Shown here piece by piece: positions 1 through 8,395 of a stretch of DNA of 64,000 nt. Made by a program: the position numbers and the translations under genes. The DNA is from VBOC01 sp964512655 (GTDB taxonomy: Bacteria > Bacteroidota > Ignavibacteria > UBA10030 > SZUA-254): positions 124,001 to 188,000 of the forward strand of contig CAZEJT010000003.1 in NCBI GenBank assembly GCA_964512655.1. Direction: 5' to 3'. The notes below the pieces were generated by a model that saw only the letters and a program-made list of their open reading frames with translations, was not told the origin of the DNA and did no database searches. Every line of letters starts with the position of its first letter. Position 1 is the first letter of the stretch.

Positions 1-1
1 A

Positions 2-355
2 GACCGGGAAAACACGCAGGACGCGATGCAGACGATCGAAGAGGCCCGGCGGAGGATCGCGCGCGGCGGTTCCGTTCTAATGTTCGGCGAGGGGACCCGC
101 ACTCCGGATGGGAAGATGCAGCAGTTCAAGCGCGGGCCGTTCAATCTGGCATCGAGAGCGGGGGTGCCGATCGTGCCTTTGGCCATAAATGGAAGCTTCA
201 ACATCATGCAGAAGGGCTCCCTGCGTATTCATCCGGGGACGATTACGCTGGTGCTTGCAAAACCCATTGATACCGCCGGCGTGAACGGCAGGCAGGGAGA
301 GTTGAATCTCCGCGATGAGGTGCGCGCTGCGATTGAACGAAATCTTGAGAAATGA
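2..355 (+). CDS. plsC: 1-acyl-glycerol-3-phosphate acyltransferase, C-terminal part
   Basis: The open frame enters from the left edge, so the N-terminus with the HxxxxD catalytic motif is outside the window. What remains shows the two later PlsC blocks: FGEGTRT (the EGTR glycerol-phosphate-binding block) and VPIVPLAI. PlsC enzymes acylate lysophosphatidate at the inner membrane in phospholipid synthesis. The stop is 16 bases before gatC, so this is probably an early gene of the operon running to 5119. The family call is firm; the assignment to plsC rather than another LPLAT member is less so because half the protein is missing. Confidence 0.85.
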   Translation, partial: DRENTQDAMQTIEEARRRIARGGSVLMFGEGTRTPDGKMQQFKRGPFNLASRAGVPIVPLAINGSFNIMQKGSLRIHPGTITLVLAKPIDTAGVNGRQGELNLRDEVRAAIERNLEK

Positions 356-371
356 CAGGACGGGCGCATTC

Positions 372-686
372 ATGGCAGTGACAATCAAAGACGTGGAGTA
401 TGTTGCGTCGCTGGCGCGTCTTGAGTTTACCGGTGCCGAAAAAGAGAAACTCGTTCAGCAGCTCAATGAAATCCTGGCCTACATGGAGAAGTTGAACGAG
501 CTCGACACGACGAAGGTGGAGCCGCTGTCGCATGTCATCGAACTTTCAAACGTCTTCAGAGAGGACTCCCTGATTCCTTCCCTTCCGCGGGAAGAGGCGA
601 TGAAAAACGCTCCGGACACATCGGAGAAATTCTTCAAAGTCCCGAAGGTGATTCCCGATGAAGGCTCACGCCGGGGGGGCGCTTAG
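372..686 (+). CDS. gatC: Asp-tRNA(Asn)/Glu-tRNA(Gln) amidotransferase subunit C
   Basis: A 104-residue protein with the GatC pattern: an N-terminal helix beginning MAVTIKDVEYVASLARLEF, then EKEKLVQQLNEILAYMEKLNELDT, and the conserved 'EPLSHV...N.FRED' segment. GatC stabilises the GatAB amidase that makes Gln-tRNA and Asn-tRNA by transamidation. The frame is open further upstream, but the ATG at 372 matches the family start. It lies 3 bases before kdsB. GatA and GatB are not in the window, so the complex is encoded at separate loci, which is common. Confidence 0.95.
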   Translation: MAVTIKDVEYVASLARLEFTGAEKEKLVQQLNEILAYMEKLNELDTTKVEPLSHVIELSNVFREDSLIPSLPREEAMKNAPDTSEKFFKVPKVIPDEGSRRGGA

Positions 687-689
687 GCG

Positions 690-1463
690 ATGGCGGCCGG
701 GTCAACTGCGATCATCATCCCTGCGAGGTACGCTTCGACACGGCTCCCGGCGAAGCCTCTGCTCAAGCTCTCCGGAAAGCCGGTGATTCAGCACGTCTAT
801 GAGCGTGCGAAGCGCGCGCGGTTGGCCGGAACGGTGGTGGTTGCCACCGATGACTCGCGGATCGCGGATGCGGTAAATGGCTTTGGCGGGGATGTGGTGA
901 TGACCCCGGCGCACGTCCGCTCGGGGAGCGACCGCGTCGCGCTGGCTGCCCGGGAGATGACGGAGACGGACATTGTGGTCAATGTCCAGGGCGACGAACC
1001 GCTGATCGTGCCCCGGATGATTGATGAGGTGATCGAGCTCCTTCAGGGCGATTCAGGCGTACGTGTGGGAACTCTCATCCGGAAGATCGAGAACCCTGAA
1101 GATGTCATCAATCCGAGCGTTGTCAAGGCAGTGGCGGATTCGGACGGATATGCGATTTACTTTTCCCGATCGCCGATCCCCCATTACCGATCGAGCCCGG
1201 AGGGCCCCTTATCCGCTCGACGGATCTATTACAAGCATATAGGACTCTACGCGTACCGGCGAGATTTCCTTCTCGAATTCGCATCGTGGCCTCCCTCCCG
1301 CCTCGAAGAGATCGAACAGCTCGAGCAGCTCCGCATCATAGAGAAGGGAATGAGGATCAAGACGCGAATCACGCAATACGACAGCATACCGGTGGACACC
1401 CCGGAAGACATGGACCGCGTGCGAACGCTTCTGCGGGAAAAATCCTCGGTGGATGTGGAATGA
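690..1463 (+). CDS. kdsB: 3-deoxy-manno-octulosonate cytidylyltransferase (CMP-KDO synthetase)
   Basis: A 257-residue nucleotidyltransferase, normal length for KdsB. The N-terminal IIPARYASTRLPAKPL is the CTP-binding signature. NVQGDEPLI carries the metal-binding Asp, and SRSPIPHYR and YKHIGLYAYRR are typical KdsB blocks. It activates KDO with CTP for lipid A-core assembly, which is good evidence for an LPS-bearing diderm. The gene starts 3 bases after gatC and its TGA overlaps the ATG of the next gene, so translation is probably coupled. Confidence 0.95.
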   Translation: MAAGSTAIIIPARYASTRLPAKPLLKLSGKPVIQHVYERAKRARLAGTVVVATDDSRIADAVNGFGGDVVMTPAHVRSGSDRVALAAREMTETDIVVNVQGDEPLIVPRMIDEVIELLQGDSGVRVGTLIRKIENPEDVINPSVVKAVADSDGYAIYFSRSPIPHYRSSPEGPLSARRIYYKHIGLYAYRRDFLLEFASWPPSRLEEIEQLEQLRIIEKGMRIKTRITQYDSIPVDTPEDMDRVRTLLREKSSVDVE

Positions 1464-2086
1464 CCGGTGAGCCGAAGAGGCGGAGCTTCTGGCAGATTCT
1501 GCGGGCGACATTCGGCCGGGGGTTTATCGTCCTCGTGCCTGTGGTCATCACGGTGTGGGTGTTCAACGTGCTCTTCAGCTCCGTCGACGGGATCATCTCC
1601 CCCGTCTTCGATCAGATCCTCAAACGCCACATACCGGGCCTCGGGTTTCTTGCGATGATCGTGGTGATCTTTCTCGTCGGCGCCCTCTCACGGAACCTCA
1701 TCGGGCTTGCGATCTTCAAGTTCTTCGAGCGAATCATCGCTTCGATCCCGCTGGCGCGCACGATTTATGGAGCGACCAAGGATCTGTTAAACGCGTTTCA
1801 GCCGGGCCAGAGGGGAAAGTCGTTTCGGGAAGTGGTTCTCATCGAGTATCCGCGCGTGGGGCTGTCCACGATCGGATTCGTGACGAACGAGTTGTCGATC
1901 AAATCAGGCGCCACGTCCGGCGACCTGATCAGCGTGTACGTACCGAATCCGCCGAACCCCACCTCCGGAACGATGGTCCTTCTTCCACGGCAGAGCGCCA
2001 AAGTGCTCGAGATGTCCGTCGAGGACGGATTGAAGCTCGTCCTCTCCGGCGGCATCGTTACACCGGGACCCATCAGCACAAAATGA
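1460..2086 (+). CDS. DUF502 family integral membrane protein
   Basis: A 208-residue protein starting at an ATG that overlaps the kdsB stop (ATGA). It has two strong hydrophobic segments, around residues 20-42 (FIVLVPVVITVWVFNVLF) and 58-80 (LGFLAMIVVIFLVGALS). These are followed by the conserved 'IPLARTIYGATKDLLNAF' block and a soluble beta-rich C-terminal half containing YPR.GLSTIGFVTNE and VYVPNPPNPTSG. These blocks identify the DUF502 family, which is widespread in diderms and has no settled biochemical role. Its place between kdsB and pyrG fits a housekeeping envelope function, but that is inference only. Confidence 0.85.
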   Translation: MTGEPKRRSFWQILRATFGRGFIVLVPVVITVWVFNVLFSSVDGIISPVFDQILKRHIPGLGFLAMIVVIFLVGALSRNLIGLAIFKFFERIIASIPLARTIYGATKDLLNAFQPGQRGKSFREVVLIEYPRVGLSTIGFVTNELSIKSGATSGDLISVYVPNPPNPTSGTMVLLPRQSAKVLEMSVEDGLKLVLSGGIVTPGPISTK

Positions 2087-2095
2087 GAGAGCCCA

Positions 2096-3718
2096 TTGGC
2101 CAGAAACAAGGTTAAATTCATTTTCATCACCGGCGGGGTCATCTCCTCGCTCGGGAAAGGAATCGCGGCTGCGTCGATCGGCCTGTTGCTGAAGTCGAGA
2201 GGCCTCCGCGTGACGATCCAGAAATTCGACCCGTACCTGAACGTCGACCCGGGAACCATGAACCCCTTCCAACACGGGGAAGTGTACGTGACGGAAGACG
2301 GCGCGGAAACGGATCTCGACCTGGGGCACTACGAGCGGTTCCTCGGCGTCAACATGACGCGCGACAACAATGCGACGACCGGCCAGGTTTATTTCGAAGT
2401 AATCTCGAGAGAGCGGAGGGGCGATTACCTCGGCGCGACGGTGCAGGTGATTCCGCATATCACCGATGAGATTAAACGAAGGTTTGAGCTCCTCTCCTCC
2501 ACGGGCGACTACGACGTCGTCATCATCGAGATCGGCGGTACTGTGGGCGATATCGAGGGACTTCCGTTCCTCGAAGCGATGCGCCAGTTCATGTTTGCGC
2601 GGGGAAAGAAAAATGCGATCAGCGTCCATGTTACCCTCGTCCCCTACATCAAGGCGGCGGGAGAGACGAAGACGAAACCCACGCAGCACAGCGTGAAAAC
2701 CCTCCTCGAAATCGGGATCCAGCCCGACATCCTCATCTGCCGGTCGGAGGCGCCCTTGACGAAGGATGTGCGCGAAAAGATCGCCCTCTTTACGAATGTG
2801 GATACCGAATCGGTCGTCGATGCGCACGATGTACCCACCATTTACCAGGTCCCGCTGCAGTTCGCGGAGGAATCCGTAGATGAGATCGTGCTCGAGAAGC
2901 TGGACCTCACGTGCGCGAAACCAAACCTCAACGAATGGAAGAAACTCGTCGAGCGGATCAAGCACCCGCAGGGCCAGATTACCATCGGGATATGCGGGAA
3001 ATACACCGATCACCAGGACGCATACAAGAGCATCGCCGAATCGTTCGTGCATGCCGGGGCGGCGAACAATGTAAAGGTGCTCCTCTCCTGGATCCGGGCC
3101 GAGGACATCGAGCGGGTCGGAGCGGGGGCTCTCTTGAACGGCCTCTCCGGCCTGTTGGTCGCACCCGGATTCGGGGAGCGCGGTATCGAGGGGAAAGTGG
3201 CCGCGATCCGCTACGTGCGCGAAAACGAAATCCCCTTCCTCGGAATCTGCCTCGGCCTCCAGTGCGCAGTGATTGAGCTTGCCCGGAATGTCTGCGGCCT
3301 CGCGGAGGCAAACAGCACGGAGTTCAAACAGACGAAGCAGAATGTCATCGACATGATGCTTGAGCAGAAGAAGGTTACCGCCTACGGAGGGACGATGAGG
3401 CTCGGATCATATCCCTGCAAGATCCTGAAGGGAACGAGGACGCACCGGGCGTACAAGAAGGAACTGATCTCCGAACGCCACCGCCACCGCTACGAAGTCA
3501 ACAATGCATTCAAGGACACGCTCGAGCAACACGGGATGATCGTCTCGGGCATCTGCCCCACGAACAACCTCGTCGAGATGATCGAGCTCCGCGACCACCC
3601 CTGGTTCGTCGGCTCGCAGTTCCACCCGGAACTCCGGTCGCGTGCCACAAACCCCCACCCGCTCTTCCGCGATTTTGTGCGCGCGGCGATGGAGTATCGC
3701 GGCAAGCAGAACGATTAG
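2096..3718 (+). CDS. pyrG: CTP synthase
   Basis: A 540-residue two-domain enzyme that converts UTP to CTP. The synthetase domain begins FIFITGGVISSLGKG with its P-loop-like GKG, and continues with KFDPYLNVDPGTMNPFQHGEV. The C-terminal class I glutamine amidotransferase domain has the catalytic Cys in FLGICLGLQ and the His/Glu pair in SQFHPE. The start is TTG at 2096: the preceding DUF502 stop is in the same frame and no other start lies between. CTP is also the substrate of KdsB, two genes upstream, so the neighbours are metabolically linked. It ends 6 bases before the next gene. Confidence 0.97.
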   Translation: MARNKVKFIFITGGVISSLGKGIAAASIGLLLKSRGLRVTIQKFDPYLNVDPGTMNPFQHGEVYVTEDGAETDLDLGHYERFLGVNMTRDNNATTGQVYFEVISRERRGDYLGATVQVIPHITDEIKRRFELLSSTGDYDVVIIEIGGTVGDIEGLPFLEAMRQFMFARGKKNAISVHVTLVPYIKAAGETKTKPTQHSVKTLLEIGIQPDILICRSEAPLTKDVREKIALFTNVDTESVVDAHDVPTIYQVPLQFAEESVDEIVLEKLDLTCAKPNLNEWKKLVERIKHPQGQITIGICGKYTDHQDAYKSIAESFVHAGAANNVKVLLSWIRAEDIERVGAGALLNGLSGLLVAPGFGERGIEGKVAAIRYVRENEIPFLGICLGLQCAVIELARNVCGLAEANSTEFKQTKQNVIDMMLEQKKVTAYGGTMRLGSYPCKILKGTRTHRAYKKELISERHRHRYEVNNAFKDTLEQHGMIVSGICPTNNLVEMIELRDHPWFVGSQFHPELRSRATNPHPLFRDFVRAAMEYRGKQND

Positions 3719-3724
3719 ACCCGC

Positions 3725-5119
3725 ATGCAGATAGAATTCCAGGGGGCCGCCCGTACGGTGACCGGCTCGATGCACGTCCTTCACGTCGCCGGCAAGACCG
3801 TCCTCCTCGACTGCGGGCTCTTCCAGGGGCGCCGTGAGGAAGCGAATGCCCGCAACCGGACCTTCCCGTTCGACCCCGCAACGATCGACGCCGTTGTCCT
3901 CTCGCACGCGCACATCGATCACAGCGGTAATCTTCCGGGACTCGTGAAGCAGGGGTACGCGGGGCCGATCTATTCCACGCTCGCGACCCGGGATCTCTGC
4001 TCCATCATGCTCGCGGACAGCGGATTCATACAGGAAAAGGACGCGGAGTTTCTGAACAAGCGGCTGGCGAAGCAGCACCAGCCTCCCATCCAGCCCCTCT
4101 ACACGGCGGATGACGCGGCCGCCGCCCTCAAGCTCTTCCGCGGAGTAGAGTACCGGACCCCGTTCAAGGTGACGGATGAGATTACGGCAGAGTACGTCGA
4201 CGCCGGCCATATCCTCGGGTCTGCGTCGGTCCGCGTTTCAATCAGGGAGAACGGGAAGTCCACAACCCTCTGCTTCACGGGCGATCTCGGCCGCCGGAAC
4301 ATGCCGATCATCCGCGATCCTGATTTCCTGGGAAACGCAGACACTTTGATCAGCGAAAGCACCTACGGCGGCAAGACTCACGACTCCCCCGAAAACATGG
4401 GCCAGGTACTTGCCGCGGATCTTGCACACACGATCGACCGCGGCGGAAAAATCGTCGTTCCCGCATTCAGCGTGGGCCGCACCCAGGATCTCGTGTACTC
4501 GCTCCACCAGCTCTGGGACGAGGGAACACTGCCGCGAATTCCGATCTACGTCGACAGCCCTCTCGCCGTGAACGCGACCGACATCTACAGGAATCATCCC
4601 GAGTGTTTCGACGACGAGATCTACGGGCATATTCAGAAAGCGCATGACCCTTTCGGGCTCGACCGCCTCCGCTACGTCCGATCCGTTGAGGAATCGAAGC
4701 AGATCAACGACGTCAAAGGGCCCTGCATGATCATCGCGGCCTCGGGGATGTGCGAGGCAGGCCGCATTCTTCACCATCTCGCGAACAACATCGGCGATGC
4801 GCGCAACACCATCCTGATCGTGGGATATCAGGCGGATCATACTCTCGGCAAGCGCCTTGTGGAAAAAGACGAGGAGGTCAAGATCTTCGGAACTCCGTAC
4901 AAGCGGAAGGCGGAGGTCATCGTTCACAACTCCTTCAGCGCTCACGCGGACGGAAACGAACTCCTCGCGTATATCGCTCAGTTCGACAAGAAGCAGCTCT
5001 GCAGGATTTGTCTTGTCCACGGCGAGTACGCACGAGCGCTCGACCTTCAATCCGGGCTCAAAGATCGAGGGTACACGAGGGTCGACATTCCCGAGCGCGG
5101 CCAGAAATTTGATTTGTAG
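3725..5119 (+). CDS. MBL-fold/beta-CASP metallo-hydrolase (CPSF-like RNase family)
   Basis: A 464-residue protein. The metallo-beta-lactamase motif SHAHIDHSG supplies H61, H63, D65 and H66, with later ligands in DAGHILGSA and FTGDLG. The beta-CASP part is seen in VVPAFSVGRTQDLVY and ASGMCEAGRI, and the C-terminal RMMBL segment in HNSFSAHADG. This is the architecture of bacterial homologues of the CPSF/Ysh1 nucleases, so an RNA 3'-end processing or decay role is likely, though no substrate can be read from sequence. It is the last gene of the operon from plsC. Its TAG stop is formed by the GTAG border of the hairpin repeat that follows. Confidence 0.9.
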   Translation: MQIEFQGAARTVTGSMHVLHVAGKTVLLDCGLFQGRREEANARNRTFPFDPATIDAVVLSHAHIDHSGNLPGLVKQGYAGPIYSTLATRDLCSIMLADSGFIQEKDAEFLNKRLAKQHQPPIQPLYTADDAAAALKLFRGVEYRTPFKVTDEITAEYVDAGHILGSASVRVSIRENGKSTTLCFTGDLGRRNMPIIRDPDFLGNADTLISESTYGGKTHDSPENMGQVLAADLAHTIDRGGKIVVPAFSVGRTQDLVYSLHQLWDEGTLPRIPIYVDSPLAVNATDIYRNHPECFDDEIYGHIQKAHDPFGLDRLRYVRSVEESKQINDVKGPCMIIAASGMCEAGRILHHLANNIGDARNTILIVGYQADHTLGKRLVEKDEEVKIFGTPYKRKAEVIVHNSFSAHADGNELLAYIAQFDKKQLCRICLVHGEYARALDLQSGLKDRGYTRVDIPERGQKFDL

Positions 5120-5171
5120 GCGCGGGCTTTAGCCCGCGCCGTGCGGTGCGCGCCCTGAAGGGCGCGGCTAC
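5116..5171. repeat. REP-like hairpin pair (GTAG-bordered, BIME type)
   Basis: Two hairpins face each other. The left one begins GTAG, then arms GCGCGGGC/GCCCGCGC around loop TTTA. The right one, read on the other strand, begins GTAG-C with arms CGCGCCC/GGGCGCG and loop TTCA. An 11-base stretch separates them. The first GTAG contains the TAG stop codon of the upstream metallo-hydrolase gene. There is no T tract, so it is not a standard terminator, although it could protect the mRNA 3' end. Confidence 0.85.
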
Positions 5172-5238
5172 AGGAGCTCTTGTTCGGAGCACACAGCGGG
5201 GTAGTCTGCCCGAAAGAGTCTAAGAGGAGGAACAGAGG

Positions 5239-6036
5239 ATGTCTACCACCCTCGGATTGGAGGGCAAGGTTGCCCTCATCACTGGCGGAAGCAGAGGGAT
5301 CGGAAGAGCCGTGGCCTCCGCCATGGCGGCGCAGGGAGCGCGCGTGGGGATTTGCGCCCGCGACGAACCCCTCTTACAGCAGGCAGCCGACGAGATTCGG
5401 GCTGCATCCCGCGCCGACATACTCGCGGTGAAAGCGAACATGACCCGCGTGAACGACATTCACCGCTTCGTCGCTGCGGCCGTGGGAAAATTCGGACGAA
5501 TTGATATTCTTGTGAACAATGCCGGCGGCGCCCACATCGGGGGAATCATGCAGGTCTCCGATGAGGAGATGGAATACCACCTTCAGCTCAAACTTCTCGG
5601 ATATGTCCGGGCGGCGCGCGAAGTCATCCCGCACATGAGGGCCGCCGGAGGAGGAAGGATCGTGAACGTGGTCGGAATTGCGGGGAAGGAGCCGGGCCCG
5701 CATTTCATGATGCCGGGAATCACCAACGCCGCCCTCCTCAATTTTACCAAGTCGCTCTCGAAGGAGCTGGAACCCGACCGGATAACGGTGAACAGCGTGA
5801 ATCCCGGAACCACTGATACGCCGCTGACGGAAGAAACCTTCAAGGCGCTTGCCGCCCTGACTCAGAAACCACTCGACGAGGTGCGCCTGCAGGCGGCCCG
5901 CTCGACGATGTACGGGCGGATCGCATCCCCGGGGGAAGTGGCGAGCGCCGTCCTTTTCCTTGCCTCGGATGCGGCGGCCTTCATTAACGGGATCTCGATA
6001 AACATCGATGCCGGCAAATCTCTCGGCGTATGGTAG
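5239..6036 (+). CDS. SDR-family protein with degenerate active site
   Basis: A 265-residue Rossmann protein of the short-chain dehydrogenase family. The cofactor motif TGGSRGIG (residues 15-22) and LVNNAGG (91-97) are intact. The catalytic positions are not: the active-site Ser block reads NVVGIAG, and the YxxxK motif is P159-G-I-T-N163 before AALLNFTKSL. A normal Tyr/Lys proton relay is therefore absent. A divergent subgroup of SDRs with an 'NAAL' in place of 'KAAL' is familiar to me, but I do not know its reaction. Start: AGGAGG a few bases before ATG 5239. Its stop overlaps the next gene, so the two are probably co-translated. Confidence 0.8.
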   Translation: MSTTLGLEGKVALITGGSRGIGRAVASAMAAQGARVGICARDEPLLQQAADEIRAASRADILAVKANMTRVNDIHRFVAAAVGKFGRIDILVNNAGGAHIGGIMQVSDEEMEYHLQLKLLGYVRAAREVIPHMRAAGGGRIVNVVGIAGKEPGPHFMMPGITNAALLNFTKSLSKELEPDRITVNSVNPGTTDTPLTEETFKALAALTQKPLDEVRLQAARSTMYGRIASPGEVASAVLFLASDAAAFINGISINIDAGKSLGVW

Positions 6037-7961
6037 GGCTCGCTCCGGCGCTCGGTGCCGCACTGGCGCTCTGTCTCATTACCCGTCCGATGAATGCACA
6101 GGAACCCTTTGCGGGGCACAGGCCCGCGGAGGCGCCCCCTGACACCTCGGCCCGGGCCAACGCCGCGTCTATCTCGTTCGACAGACTCATCAATACCTAC
6201 CACTGGAACGAGATTGCATTTTACCAGAACTACTGGGGCCCCTTCTCGCTGAAACTGGGGGACAGGTTTCTCTCCACCCTGATCCAGACAGACCGGAAAC
6301 TCATCGCCGACGAGCATTCCCTCGACCTCACGCTTTCGCAGCGGCTCTGGTCGCCGCTGAGCGTGGCCATGAAGGCCACATTTTTCAGCCTCTCAGACAA
6401 CAAGAATATCGGCATCAGCAACGCCTCATCGCAGGCCGTGTACGGAGGGCTCTCCTATCGTCCCGTCGAGGAGGTGGTGATCGATCCATTCATAGGAGTC
6501 CGGTACGATCATCAGTTCGATCAGCGGGATTCGGGGCCCGCGTATCTCATCAACCTCGCGGCGAGGGGGGTCGACTACAACGGCTACCAGACTTCCTTGA
6601 CCGGTATGTGGGAGTACGACCGGCTCAGTCCCCGCACGCTCGAGACCCGCAGCGCCTACCTTACGATTGACAGGACATTCTTCGAACAGACACGCAATTC
6701 CCTGCAATTTCTCTACACGCGGAACCGGCGCGATTTTTATTTTACCGCCGATCCGCAGATTCAACGCGAGTTCAACGTCTCTCAGAACATAGAGACGCGC
6801 ACGGAGGATGCGCTCACCGTGTATGACTCGCTGGCCTACGGCGTCACGAAGCGCCTGTCGATCTCGTTTCAGGGCGATATTTACGCCCGAGACATCGGAA
6901 GGAGCAACCGTTATCAGAGCCCGGCGGGGTCGGCCGGTTCGACACCGAACAACGAAATCAAAGAATTGAGGCTCGAGAGCGCCGCGCTGATAGATTACAT
7001 GCCGTGGAACTCTTTGCACGGCACGGCCCAGTTTTCGTACCAGGAGAGGGATGAAGACCACAGCGTTCAGGGAGAGCCCCTAACGTTCGCCGGAACTCCC
7101 GGACCTGCCGCGCAGGCGGAAGAGAGGAAGAACAATCATTCGCGGCGCACTTCGCTTGCCTCGGGCCTCACGCTCGGACTTCCGGAATCCGATACGATAT
7201 CGCTCGCCGGCTCCGGGACCCTCCTCCGCTATGACACGCCGAGCATCCTGAACGACGACGACCGCGATGAGCTCTGGTATATCGCAAGCGCGGTATGGTT
7301 CCACCGGCTCAACAGGCACTTCGCGTTCTGGCTTCAGGCGAACGTAAATCTGACGCACCTCGTCTACATCCTCTCGAGCCGGAGCGCCGACAACACATGG
7401 AACCGCGTCCTTCGGCTGGCGCCGAGACTTGCGTACTCGCCTTCGCCGGATCTTACCACAACGAATACGTTTGAGGTCCTCGCGAACTATACTGTCTACG
7501 ATTTCGAGTCGCCCTCGTCCCCGATCCGGAGTTATGCCTTCAGGCAGTTCTCCTTTGCCGACTCAACCGGGCTCGCCCTCACCCGGCGGCTCAGGTTTGA
7601 GTGGTACAGCCTCATCCGCGTCTACGAGCAGGGAGAGCTCCGATGGTCCGATTTCTCGGAGCGTCCTCTGACCTCATTTGAGGACCAGACCTATCTCGCC
7701 ACCATCCGGTACCGCCTCAATCCCGGTTTGCTTTTTTCAGCAGGGATTCGTTATTTTAGTCAGCGGCGGTACCTCTTCAACGGCCCGGAACGCAGCCTTG
7801 ACCGCTATCTTCGCAGTATTGGCCCTGTAACAGCCATTGACTGGGACGTCAGCGATCGCACCAGGTTCTCCACCAGCGGCTGGTATGAAACTCAGACTCA
7901 GACAGGAACTGCAGGGCATTCGTTCGCAAACATGACCATGTCTCTTTTCGTACATATGTAA
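6030..7961 (+). CDS. predicted outer-membrane beta-barrel protein
   Basis: A 643-residue protein with a signal peptide (hydrophobic stretch then MNAQ, likely cleavage before EPF). The rest is a long run of alternating polar/aromatic strands (for example SLDLTLSQRLWSPLSVAMKATFF), with aromatic girdle residues and no hydrophobic helices. It ends with a strand-like segment (ANMTMSLFVHM) reminiscent of a barrel closing strand. I cannot name the family. It overlaps the SDR gene by 7 bases and is followed 12 bases later by an RsbW-like ATPase gene. A surface role, structural or transport, is inference from the fold alone. Confidence 0.7.
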   Translation: MVGLAPALGAALALCLITRPMNAQEPFAGHRPAEAPPDTSARANAASISFDRLINTYHWNEIAFYQNYWGPFSLKLGDRFLSTLIQTDRKLIADEHSLDLTLSQRLWSPLSVAMKATFFSLSDNKNIGISNASSQAVYGGLSYRPVEEVVIDPFIGVRYDHQFDQRDSGPAYLINLAARGVDYNGYQTSLTGMWEYDRLSPRTLETRSAYLTIDRTFFEQTRNSLQFLYTRNRRDFYFTADPQIQREFNVSQNIETRTEDALTVYDSLAYGVTKRLSISFQGDIYARDIGRSNRYQSPAGSAGSTPNNEIKELRLESAALIDYMPWNSLHGTAQFSYQERDEDHSVQGEPLTFAGTPGPAAQAEERKNNHSRRTSLASGLTLGLPESDTISLAGSGTLLRYDTPSILNDDDRDELWYIASAVWFHRLNRHFAFWLQANVNLTHLVYILSSRSADNTWNRVLRLAPRLAYSPSPDLTTTNTFEVLANYTVYDFESPSSPIRSYAFRQFSFADSTGLALTRRLRFEWYSLIRVYEQGELRWSDFSERPLTSFEDQTYLATIRYRLNPGLLFSAGIRYFSQRRYLFNGPERSLDRYLRSIGPVTAIDWDVSDRTRFSTSGWYETQTQTGTAGHSFANMTMSLFVHM

Positions 7962-7973
7962 TCCCGGGCCTGG

Positions 7974-8393
7974 ATGGCGAAGCATGAACACATGAGCTTC
8001 TCCCTCGAACTGGTGAGCTCACCGAACGAAATCATGAAAGTGGAGGAGTTCCTGGAGGGAATCAACGCGAAGCTGCGCCTGGGAGATACCCGCTACAATA
8101 AGCTGCTCGTCGCAACCACCGAAGCCGTGAACAACGGCATCATCCACGGCAACAAGCGCAATCCGGCAAAGAAGGTGACGCTGACCTTCGAGGTGAACAA
8201 CGCGTCGTTGACCGTGCAGGTTCAGGATGAAGGAGGAGGGGTCGACCCCGAGACGATCCCCAATCCCCTTGCGGAAGAAAACCTCCTTCGTGAAAACGGG
8301 CGCGGCGTGTTCCTGATGAAATCGCTGATGGACAGCGTGGAGTTCGAGAGGCTGCCGGGAGGAGCTAAAGTAGTAATGAAAATGGAGTTGTAG
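7974..8393 (+). CDS. RsbW-like ATP-binding protein (HATPase_c_2; anti-sigma/serine kinase type)
   Basis: A 139-residue single-domain GHKL ATPase. The N box is ATTEAVNNGIIHGNK, the G1 box DEGGGVDPE, and the G2 region GRGVFLMKSLMD. This is the family of SpoIIAB/RsbW, which phosphorylate anti-sigma-factor antagonists and hold sigma factors. Neither an STAS antagonist nor an SpoIIE phosphatase lies nearby, so the partner is elsewhere. A second in-frame ATG at 7992 (MSFSLEL) could be the true start; the SD region before either is weak. It is convergent with mdh, with only 2 bases between the stops. Confidence 0.85.
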   Translation: MAKHEHMSFSLELVSSPNEIMKVEEFLEGINAKLRLGDTRYNKLLVATTEAVNNGIIHGNKRNPAKKVTLTFEVNNASLTVQVQDEGGGVDPETIPNPLAEENLLRENGRGVFLMKSLMDSVEFERLPGGAKVVMKMEL

Positions 8394-8395
8394 CG

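Noticed and set aside
1904..3052. Long open frame antisense to pyrG
   Set aside because: Low-complexity Arg/Asp/Val-rich translation with no family features; a by-product of GC-rich third positions in pyrG.
5116..5171. Reading the hairpin repeats as intrinsic terminators
   Set aside because: No T tract follows any of them, and some lie inside operons (46766, 47907) where termination would cut off essential partners.
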